Assembly (NCBI GenBank): GCA_028706315.1
Contig: JAQWBP010000004.1
Location: 76,846 to 117,304 of the forward strand
Length of the DNA: 40,459 nt
Direction of reading: 5' to 3'
Origin: Syntrophomonadaceae bacterium
Lineage (GTDB): Bacteria; Bacillota; Syntrophomonadia; Syntrophomonadales; Syntrophomonadaceae
The notes under the pieces were generated by a model. It was not told where the DNA came from. It searched no databases and saw only the letters and a program-made list of their open reading frames with translations. Positions 33,671 to 40,459 of this stretch are shown piece by piece. The position numbers and the translations under genes are program-made. How positions within the stretch are numbered: position 1 is the stretch's first letter; each line of letters opens with the position of its first letter.

Positions 33671-35085
33671 TACGCTACCAGAAACGCAGGTTTTTCACCT
33701 GCCTTTCTTAATTTGTTGATAGTTTTATTGGCCACATGCCATTGTGACCAATGGTGTTTGTTTTTTTCTCTAATTTCTTGGGGAAGAATACCTCTTATTG
33801 CTTGCGGCAGTTTTTCCGGGTAACTATATCCTCTACGGCCTATTACCAAAGCTGCTGACTGGTGAGCGGATAAACCATATTGTTTTTGGTATTTACACCT
33901 GCCAATGATGGTGGTATAAGCCGGGTTGACTTTGATTACTTCTATGCCTTGTCTTATGGCTTCTCGTTCTATTCCTTGTAATAAACGGGTGTAAGTAAAT
34001 TGGTGTGTTTTTCGGGATACTTTGGGTTTTAGATCACGATTGTCTTTGAATTTCAGGTTTTCTATTGCGATAGCAACGTTTTCATTTTGTGCTATTTTTA
34101 TAGCAGCTTTCACTGTTTCTCCAATTAGGTTTCTTCGTCGTTTGGTACGACTGTTGATTAGTTCACCGTTTCCCAGCCACCAGGATTTTTTGAAGTTACC
34201 ATCGCTGGTTATTAGGGTTAAAGCTAAACCATCTGGGTTTGTATCTATTCCGATTATTCCCTGGTTGGATGTTATAGCTTTAAATGGTTCGGTTTCTTCC
34301 AACGTTATCCGGCAATAATAATGCCCGTTTTTTCGGATTAGTTCTATTTGGTAAGGTTGACCTGTTGTTAGGTAATCCAATACCATCTGACGATAGTTAC
34401 GTCCATTAACAGCTCCAGTTTTTTTAGAAGGCTTCCAAGGTAGGTAGACTTTAGTTTTGAGTTGGATGTATCTTTTTACTTTTCCTCTGGTTTCGTACTG
34501 CTCGGTATTAATGATTAAATATACTTTTTCGCCTTCTGTGACTAATCGGGTGTTGGGATTACCTTTCTTGGTTATGTCGCCTCTGGAAAGTAAGCGATTA
34601 TCTCGGTTGGCCCGATATTCGTCCTGACTTATTTGGCCTTTGCATCTTTTCATGAATTGTTTGCGACCACCAAAGATAATTTTGGGCAAGGTGTTTTGGT
34701 TTTTAAATTTTTGCCAGTAGGCTAATTTTCTTTTCCGTTTAGTAAGTTTGGCTTGTAGACCTATATCTTTTTCGGATTGGTTATTTTTAGCTATCTGTTG
34801 TTCTACCCGCTTGACTTTGGTCTGCCAGTTTTCTATTTGCAGGTTAAGTAATTTTTCTTGAGATTGTTTAAGTTGACGGGCTTGCTCAATGGCATCGCTG
34901 GCATACCGGGAATTAAGACCATATTGGTTTTGAATTAGTTTCTGTATGTCTTTTTTCTTGTTGCCCTGCAGTAGGCGGTGGTAAGCAAATCGGGTAGCTG
35001 ACGAAAATAGGGTTTGGAGATGGTTAATTATGTTTTCTTGTTCAGGAGTTAGATTGATTAGGACCGCATTTATGGTTGTTTTTAT
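33670..35085 (-). pseudogene. tnpB: TnpB-related protein, start codon lost (ATG to ATA)
   Basis: Read from an ATA at 35085 the frame gives 471 residues: N-terminus KTTINAVLINLTPEQENII, a helical arginine- and lysine-rich middle, then a RuvC-like domain with GIIGIDTNPDG (Asp at full-length 281) and AIAIENLKF (Glu 342). A GGGG site lies eight bases before the ATA, as expected for a former ATG. The next possible start is a TTG at 34689, which leaves only 339 residues. Where TnpB normally has a zinc finger and the RuvC-III Asp, this protein has IGRCKYQKQYGLSAHQSAALVIGRRG, with His at the aligned position. It overlaps tnpA by 44 bases. Confidence 0.8.
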
Positions 35086-35562
35086 TTAAACCACCCCTTT
35101 CCCTCTCTAATTCTGTTAAACATTGTTTTACTTTGCGACCGCCCCTGGCTCCGTATAGTCGTGCGGACAAAGAGGTTATAATGGCGATTAAATCTTCTAC
35201 CATTTCTTGATCCGGTTCTTTTTGTTTGTTTTCCTCAACAGCTTCAATCTGGACTCCCATCTGCTGGCAGTACATTTTTAAATAGTTATAACCAAATCGG
35301 GCTAAGCGGTCTGGATATTCAATGATTATTTTTTATACCTCAGACAATTGTTTCATCATATGGGTAAGTTCTTACGGTTCGCATTGATACCACTAGCGGT
35401 TTCTGAAAAGACTTCCACTACTTGATAACCTTTGTCAAAACAATAGCTTAACCCGGTGTTCTAACTGGATGAATTTGTCCTTTTTGTTCCCATGTGCCAG
35501 TAAGGCCATACGAGTCACATTTAACTCTTTTCCATAACTTCTTTCATAGTATATAGTTTCAT
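35042..35562 (-). pseudogene. tnpA: IS607 serine recombinase TnpA, frameshifted and deleted
   Basis: Pieces in different frames reconstruct an IS607 TnpA: MKLYTMKEV, then GKELNVTRMALL (MerR-like HTH), then EQKGQIHPVRTPG and a stop, then KGYQVVEVFSETASGINANRKNLP, then a TAA after QLSEV, then EYPDRLARFGYNYLKMYCQQ through VEDLIAIITSLSARLYGARGG. At least two frameshifts and several stops interrupt it. The stretch that should hold the catalytic serine (the YARVS region) is missing. The last 77 codons remain open (35042-35275). It cannot encode an active recombinase. Confidence 0.8.
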
Positions 35563-35586
35563 AACCTCCATCTTAAACTATATATT

Positions 35587-36009
35587 ATAATCATTTTGTA
35601 TTATATATGGTAGCTTCTTCTACCTCCTATAGTCCTGACCGAAACAGTTTTTAATTATTCGTTGGTTATGGTTAATTGTACTTTTCTTTGTTTAGATTAG
35701 CAATCATTTTCACTAATAAGTAATTAAGGTAGTTTATTGAAGATTCTATATACAAGTTATAAATTCCTGCACAAATATAAGTGTCAACTAAAATACTTCG
35801 CTTAAACCCCAATAAAAATTCCGTACAAAATTACTTATTATATAAACATATTAAAATGGCAAAAGCTTTTATAAAAAAAGAGAAAAAAGGACATTCTCTG
35901 TCATTTTATTATGACAGAATGCCCTTTCCGAAAACAAATATAAGATTTTACCATAACGTTAATTTATCCAAAATTACATTTCATTTTCCCGTCTTTAGTT
36001 GTTTATTAA
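35587..36009. other. AT-rich intergenic region upstream of the IS element
   Basis: No gene is supported on either strand. It contains the terminator of the PF04020-type gene at 35883-35927. The rest is AT-rich and presumably includes the original leader or promoter region of tatA, now separated from it by the insertion. Confidence 0.5.
35883..35927 (-). terminator. Intrinsic terminator after the PF04020-type gene
   Basis: AAAGGGCATTCTGTCAT pairs with ATGACAGAGAATGTCCTTT (one bulge) around a short AT loop, followed by T residues on the minus strand. Confidence 0.8.
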
Positions 36010-36339
36010 TTATCTAAGCTCTGTAGGAACAAAAGCATCAACTAGTCCGATAACGAAAGCTGCCAGCAAACTGCCCAGTAAAGATACCGATAAATAACTC
36101 GGGATTATGAACTGGGCGACATAAATCACAACTGCAGCAGTTACAAATCCAACTATTCCTCTAGAACGTGGTGATACCTTGTCACCGAGAATAGTTTCCA
36201 CTATATAACCCAGAATTGCTATAACAATAGCAGCAATCAATGCACCGGTAAAACCAGAAACACTGATTCCAGGTAATAGGAACCCAACAAGCATTAAAAC
36301 CAGGGCCGATACAACAAAACGGATAATGGTCCCTATCAT
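36010..36339 (-). CDS. Four-helix small membrane protein of the PF04020 (YvlD/'phage holin IV') family
   Basis: A 109-residue protein with four hydrophobic helices, a GFLLPGISVSGFTGALIAAIVIAILG segment and a conserved VSPRSRGIVGFVTAAVVIYVAQFIIPSY. This matches the PF04020 family, often labelled phage holin superfamily IV. Nothing phage-like surrounds it. Bacillus relatives (YvlD) are chromosomal envelope proteins, so lysis is unlikely. It is a single gene with its own terminator, transcribed away from the gerA operon. Confidence 0.8.
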   Translation of the reverse strand: MIGTIIRFVVSALVLMLVGFLLPGISVSGFTGALIAAIVIAILGYIVETILGDKVSPRSRGIVGFVTAAVVIYVAQFIIPSYLSVSLLGSLLAAFVIGLVDAFVPTELR

Positions 36340-36863
36340 TAAGCTAACCTCCCTTCAATTTCAAGTGACTTATTTGCCTAGATATACATTCTTATGTTTC
36401 CTGAAAAAAGTGGATACTATACAAACCTAATTTAATTTATCCCCGAATATACATCGTAGCTTTTCAAAATTTCTTCTCCCGGTAGCAATTTAATTAACCA
36501 TAAATTTATTATATGTGTTCCCTGCTCAAAAATACGCTACTTGTATTTTTTATTATTTTGCATTACAAAACACTAAAACTCTGGTTATTATTAGCTTTAT
36601 ATAACACATATTAGGCTTTTAGCTTTTAGCAAATCTTTCTGCACTCATACATATTTTTTGCTATTTGGTGAAAATTACTTAGTAGGTTAAGAATAGCTAT
36701 TTTATTAATTGTGAACGATAGTGAACACCGTTGTACCTGCAGGGTATATATCCACCGTCATTCAAAATTCTAACAGCATCTTTTGATCATGTATTCATTA
36801 GCTTGCTAGGTAATAGGGGGTTCGCAGGCAGGGGAATCGTAATTATTTATATGAGGTATGTTT
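36340..36863. other. Divergent intergenic region before gerA
   Basis: About 520 AT-rich bases between the PF04020-type gene and gerA. I see no gene, no strong hairpin and no convincing vegetative promoter. A forespore (sigma-G) promoter for gerA is expected here, but I could not identify one with an acceptable match. Confidence 0.5.
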
Positions 36864-38459
36864 ATGATAAAGTATTTATCCAAAAAGATGAAATTGGCGC
36901 AGTTACTAAAGGACGATAACAAGAAAGATAAAACAAAAGTAGAGGAAAAATCCCGTCCGGCAACCCTTAGTACTGATTTAAAAACTAATCTGGATCTATT
37001 TAGTGGTATTATGGGCAACAGCCCGGATTTTATTGTGCGCCACTTTACCTTCGGGAAAAATCGGGCTGTAAAAGCAGCCCTGCTTTTTATGGATGGTCTG
37101 GCAGATAAGAAGATTATTAATGAAAGTATAATCAAACCCCTTATGTATGACATTCACCTGTTTGATAAAAATCAACTTGAAATGCGTACTATGGAGGATA
37201 TTGAAAATATCCTTTTGTCAGTTGGAGATGTTCAGCATGAAGCAGCAGTAGATACTATGATTTCCCGCCTTTTATATGGTGATACTATTATGCTGGTTGA
37301 TGGATACCAGGAAGTACTTATTATTGATACTAAAGGTTGGCAGTCCCGCAGCATTCAGGAACCACCTAATGAACGGGTAGTTCGAGGTCCGCGGGAAGGC
37401 TTTACTGAAACTATCCGTTTTAATACGGCCATGCTGCGCCGCAAAATAAACAACCCTGATTTAACTGTTGAGCAGGTGATTGTAGGGCAAAAAACGCATA
37501 CTTATGTTGCTCTAGTTTATCTTAAAGGGATAGTTAACCCCAAACTCGTCGAGGAAGTAAAACAACGTCTAAAACGAATTAAAACTGATGCTATACTGGA
37601 GTCCGGTTATATCGAGCAATTTATTGAAGATAGCCCGCTATCGCTTTTTACAACAGTTGGTAACACTGAAAAGCCTGATGTTGCTGCTGCCAAAATCCTG
37701 GAAGGCCGTGTTGCTATACTTATCGATGGTTCTCCTATGGTGCTTACTGTCCCCATGCTTTTTGTCGAAGGGTTTCAATCTGCAGAAGATTACTACTCAC
37801 GCCCTTATACAGCTAGCCTTCTTCGCATGCTTAGATTCGCTTCGTTTTTTATTACATTATTATCACCCGCCCTGTACGTAGCCATGACTACTTATCATCA
37901 GGAATTCATTCCTACTCCTCTGCTTATAACTATGAAAGCAGCATCTGAAGGTACACCTTTTCCGGCCGTTTTCGAGATATTATTAATGGGATTAGTTTTC
38001 GAGATTTTAAGAGAAGGCGGTATACGTTTGCCCAGCCCTGTCGGCCAGGCCCTCAGCATAGTAGGAGCTCTGATTATAGGAGACGCAGCTGTATCGGCCG
38101 GCTTAATCGGCGCACCTCTGGTTATTGTAATAGCTCTTACAGCAGTTTCCTCTTTTTTAGTCAATCCTCATCAGGATGCCCTCATACTGTTGAGATTTGT
38201 ATTTATTATTCTGGCGGGCATTTTAGGGGCTGTTGGCATAGTAATAGGGCTTTTATTCATTTTAGTACACCTTTGTTCCATCCGTTCTTTTGGAACACCT
38301 TATTTATCACCCCTGGCACCATTCACTTTCCAGGATATGAAAGATACTTTTATTCGAGCACCCATCTGGACTATGCTAACCCGTCCGCAACTAATTAGTA
38401 AATTAAACAAGAAGCGAGAAGTAAGCGGATTAGAGCCCGGGCCGGAGCAGAATAGTTAA
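36864..38459 (+). CDS. Spore germination protein, GerA/GerKA family
   Basis: A 531-residue A-subunit of an inner-membrane germinant receptor. A hydrophilic N-terminal domain contains SVGDVQHEAAVDTMISRLLYGDTIMLVDG and the family motif EPPNERVVRGPREGFTETIRFN. A membrane domain of about five helices (about 320-500) includes SPALYVAMTTYHQEF and GGIRLPSPVGQALSIVGALIIGDAAV, which are hallmarks. The chosen ATG follows GAGG by seven bases; the ATG two codons upstream is too close to it. It is the first gene of gerA-gerC-gerB and is followed by gerC after 33 bases. Confidence 0.96.
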   Translation: MIKYLSKKMKLAQLLKDDNKKDKTKVEEKSRPATLSTDLKTNLDLFSGIMGNSPDFIVRHFTFGKNRAVKAALLFMDGLADKKIINESIIKPLMYDIHLFDKNQLEMRTMEDIENILLSVGDVQHEAAVDTMISRLLYGDTIMLVDGYQEVLIIDTKGWQSRSIQEPPNERVVRGPREGFTETIRFNTAMLRRKINNPDLTVEQVIVGQKTHTYVALVYLKGIVNPKLVEEVKQRLKRIKTDAILESGYIEQFIEDSPLSLFTTVGNTEKPDVAAAKILEGRVAILIDGSPMVLTVPMLFVEGFQSAEDYYSRPYTASLLRMLRFASFFITLLSPALYVAMTTYHQEFIPTPLLITMKAASEGTPFPAVFEILLMGLVFEILREGGIRLPSPVGQALSIVGALIIGDAAVSAGLIGAPLVIVIALTAVSSFLVNPHQDALILLRFVFIILAGILGAVGIVIGLLFILVHLCSIRSFGTPYLSPLAPFTFQDMKDTFIRAPIWTMLTRPQLISKLNKKREVSGLEPGPEQNS

Positions 38460-38492
38460 ATATTAAAGAATAACTAATTTGAGGTGTAATTA

Positions 38493-39680
38493 TTGCTGTA
38501 TAAAATTGCTAAATATAAAAAGCTTCTATCTCTACTGATAATCATATTTCTTGGTGTCACCTTAACCGGTTGCTGGGATCATCGTGAGTTGGATCAGCTT
38601 GCTATAGTAGCAGGATTAGCTTTTGATAAACACCCGGAGAATAAGGTATGGTTAACTACCCAGATTATTAACCCCGGGGCCGCTGGTTCATCTGCTTCAG
38701 ATGGTGGAGGCGGGGGCGAAATACCCTACTGGAATCTCAGCAGCATAGGAGAAAACGTTTTTGATGCAGTCAGAAATGCGAATCACGATTCACCTCGCCG
38801 CTTATTCTTTGCCCATAACTATACGGTAATTATGAGTGAAGAACTGGCCCGTTCTGGAATCCAAAACTATTTTGACTGGTACATGCGTGACGCTGAAACC
38901 AGATCTACGGTATGGGTTTTAATCTCAGAAAAAAATGCCCGGGATGTCTTAAGTACACAACCTAAACTAGCTAAAATACCCGGTTTGTATATTAACGAAC
39001 TATTTACTAACACAGCCGCTGTCTCTATGTCACCCAAGGTTAATATGAAAGATTTTGTACAACGAGTACTTAGTGACACTACTGCCCCTATAGCCCCGCT
39101 CGTTCACGTAATGAAACATGGCCAGGAAAAAAGTCCCGGTCTAATTGGAACTGCGGTTTTTAATAAAGAACTTAAAATGGTGGGAAAACTAAATGGTATA
39201 GAAACCCGGGGAATGCTCTGGGTTCTGGGTGAGGTTAAATCAGGTATTATCACAGTTAAAGCACCCAACTTTAAAGAAAATGCCGCCCTGGAAATTTTAA
39301 ATGCTAAAAGCTCTATTAAACCGCTAATTGAAGGGAACAATATCAAGATTATTATAAAAGTTAGGGTAGAAAGTAACCTAGGAGAAATTAACAGTCCAGT
39401 TGATTTAATGCTGCCCCAGACCTGGGACACATTATCTAATTACCAGGCGGCTGCCATCCGTAAGGAGATTCAGCTGGCCCTTAAAAAATCACATGAACTG
39501 AATGCCGATATTTTTGGTTTCGGGGACATGATATATAAGAAATATCCCCGTGAATGGAAAGAGATGAAAGACAGATGGGAAGACATCTATCCCGGACTGG
39601 AAGTAGAAATAATAGTAGAAAGCAAACTAAGAAGACCAGGATTGTTACAGGATACTATTAAGGCTATTAAAGCTAAATGA
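38493..39680 (+). CDS. Spore germination lipoprotein, GerC family
   Basis: A 395-residue protein with a lipoprotein signal peptide; the lipobox LTGC places the lipidated Cys at residue 27. Immediately after it is the GerC start signature WDHRELDQLAIVAGLAFDK. GPREGF-like motifs are absent, as expected for the C-subunit. The C-terminal half carries the family's long beta sheet and the ADIFGFGDMIYKKYPREWK segment. GerC sits on the inner spore membrane and is needed for receptor function. The start is TTG with GAGGTG six bases upstream. Confidence 0.96.
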   Translation: MLYKIAKYKKLLSLLIIIFLGVTLTGCWDHRELDQLAIVAGLAFDKHPENKVWLTTQIINPGAAGSSASDGGGGGEIPYWNLSSIGENVFDAVRNANHDSPRRLFFAHNYTVIMSEELARSGIQNYFDWYMRDAETRSTVWVLISEKNARDVLSTQPKLAKIPGLYINELFTNTAAVSMSPKVNMKDFVQRVLSDTTAPIAPLVHVMKHGQEKSPGLIGTAVFNKELKMVGKLNGIETRGMLWVLGEVKSGIITVKAPNFKENAALEILNAKSSIKPLIEGNNIKIIIKVRVESNLGEINSPVDLMLPQTWDTLSNYQAAAIRKEIQLALKKSHELNADIFGFGDMIYKKYPREWKEMKDRWEDIYPGLEVEIIVESKLRRPGLLQDTIKAIKAK

Positions 39681-39694
39681 TGAGGAATAAAGTG

Positions 39695-40459
39695 ATGCAA
39701 CTGGAAAGAAGTAAAATTTCATCAGCAGAGTTAATTGCATTAGCCACTGCTTTTTATCTGGGAACTTCCTTTGTAACCACACCTGGAACTGGTGCCGAAA
39801 ACAATGCCTGGTTGGCAGTTTTGTTAGGCTTCTTAGAAGGCCTGTTATTTTTGTTGGTATTATTTGCCATTATAAAAAAATATCCGGATAAAACCTTGAT
39901 TCAGATAAATGATATAGTTTTTGGTCCTCTGTTGGGAAAACTAATTTCTATCTTGTATTTACTTTTTTTTCTCAATGTAGCTACCCTGGTCATGCGAATC
40001 TTTGCCGAATATTTCGCCATTAGTATGACTCAAACCCCACTAGCTGTTTTTCTGGCCGGTTTTATACTAGTTCCGGCTCTGGCCGTCCGCAATGGTATCG
40101 AAGTAATCGGTCGGACCAGCCTTATAATATTTCCTTTAATTATTTTCGCTGCTATACTGGACACCTTATTGCTTATACCAGAGATGAATTTGTCTAATCT
40201 ATTTCCTTTTATGGATATACCGTTAAAAAACCTAGCGTTAGCGGCCCAAGAAACTAATTCACTTACTGTCGGCGAGTCCTTAGTTTTCTTAATGATTTTA
40301 GTATCGCTAAATAAGCCCCCGGAGGCAAAAAACTCAATATTAAAAGCAGTATTATTAGCAGGAATCATCCTCCTGATAATCACTATCCGTAACATCTTAG
40401 TGCTGGGAGAATTACTTACTATTGTTATCTATCCATCGTTTTCCGCCATCAGGCTTATC
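39695..40459 (+). CDS. Spore germination protein, GerB family, 5' part
   Basis: The first 255 codons of a polytopic APC-superfamily B-subunit are visible. It begins MQLERSKISSAELIALATAFYLGTSFV, and further helices include FEGLLFLL-like and LAVFLAGFILVPALAVRNGIEVIGR segments, the typical GerB pattern after helix 4. The B-subunit is the proposed germinant-binding channel. Start ATG at 39695 follows GAGG by nine bases; a GTG one codon earlier is also possible. The gene runs off the right edge. Confidence 0.95.
   Translation, partial: MQLERSKISSAELIALATAFYLGTSFVTTPGTGAENNAWLAVLLGFLEGLLFLLVLFAIIKKYPDKTLIQINDIVFGPLLGKLISILYLLFFLNVATLVMRIFAEYFAISMTQTPLAVFLAGFILVPALAVRNGIEVIGRTSLIIFPLIIFAAILDTLLLIPEMNLSNLFPFMDIPLKNLALAAQETNSLTVGESLVFLMILVSLNKPPEAKNSILKAVLLAGIILLIITIRNILVLGELLTIVIYPSFSAIRLI

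Larger units (their letters stand above)
33461..35586 (-). mobile_element. Decayed IS607-type insertion sequence
   Basis: About 2.1 kb on the minus strand containing a broken serine-recombinase tnpA, an overlapping tnpB without a start codon, and a structured right end. The same 12-mer, AATATATAGTTT on the minus strand, flanks both ends (33461-33472 and 35575-35586), so the element proper is one repeat shorter than the span given. tnpA preceding and overlapping tnpB, with a MerR-like HTH in TnpA, is the IS607 arrangement; IS200/IS605 would carry a Y1 HUH transposase. With tnpA destroyed it cannot move by itself. Confidence 0.8.

Noticed and set aside
33461-35586. Classification as an IS200/IS605 element
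   Set aside because: No HUH tyrosine transposase remains; the recombinase fragments match the serine recombinase with MerR-like HTH of IS607.
35781-36017. Plus-strand open frame of 78 codons
   Set aside because: It runs through the hairpin and T-run of the PF04020-gene terminator, has no ribosome site and has an AT-driven composition.
36010-36339. 'Phage holin' label suggesting a prophage remnant
   Set aside because: No lysin, structural or integrase gene is nearby. PF04020 relatives such as YvlD are chromosomal membrane proteins in spore formers.
36785-36830. Possible sigma-G promoter before gerA (TGTATT with GGTAATA downstream)
   Set aside because: Spacing and the -10 box deviate too far from the forespore consensus to claim.

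Overview
The window suggests an anaerobic, endospore-forming, low-to-mid-GC Firmicute of the class Clostridia. The evidence is: spore genes (spmA, spmB, ytfJ, a bofC-like gene, and a GerA/GerC/GerB germinant receptor); a glycine reductase locus; oxygen-independent homocysteine synthesis genes; a DHH-CBS tRNA nucleotidyltransferase; and frequent GTG/TTG starts behind strong Shine-Dalgarno sites. I cannot name the genus. Almost everything up to about 36.3 kb lies on the minus strand. The germination operon at the right edge is on the plus strand.

Region by region, read in minus-strand order where that applies. (1) 1-4.5 kb: a sigma-A-like promoter, a tandem glycine riboswitch and an intrinsic terminator precede ftcD-fchA-grdX-trxB-trxA-grdE. 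grdE is cut by the left edge. Formiminotransferase plus cyclodeaminase next to glycine reductase fits energy metabolism from formiminoglycine and glycine, as in purine-fermenting clostridia. (2) 4.5-9.3 kb: M50 protease, scpA, scpB, DUF1992, DUF2953, ytfJ, spmA, spmB. (3) 9.3-15.1 kb: DHH-CBS-polyA-polymerase-like tRNA nucleotidyltransferase, lysA, lapA, and a CDF metal exporter behind a NiCo/czcD-type riboswitch. (4) 15.1-25.5 kb: yebC, bofC-like, ruvCAB, queH, DUF2905, queA, tgt, yajC, an HD-domain gene, secD, secF. These cover Holliday-junction processing, queuosine and protein export. A dispersed palindromic repeat lies between ruvB and queH. (5) 25.5-33.1 kb: a SAM-I riboswitch and terminator precede metH, COG1900, NIL-ferredoxin, COG2122, cysK and nadE, followed by a methyltransferase-like membrane protein. 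This is a compact sulfide-to-homocysteine-to-methionine unit. (6) 33.1-35.6 kb: tatA, with a decayed IS607-type element directly upstream. The element has a broken tnpA, a tnpB that lost its start codon, a structured right end and 12-bp direct repeats at both ends. (7) 36.0-40.5 kb: a small PF04020-type membrane protein, then a divergent gerA-gerC-gerB operon, with gerB cut by the right edge.

Three metabolite- or metal-sensing leaders (glycine, Ni/Co/Fe, SAM), each followed by an intrinsic terminator, control the accessory metabolism. I found no tRNA, rRNA, CRISPR array or prophage. Nothing here is plainly a wholly new system. The points most worth following are the formimino/glycine reductase operon with its unusual thioredoxin pair, the complete homocysteine module, and the TnpB lineage with an altered RuvC-III site.
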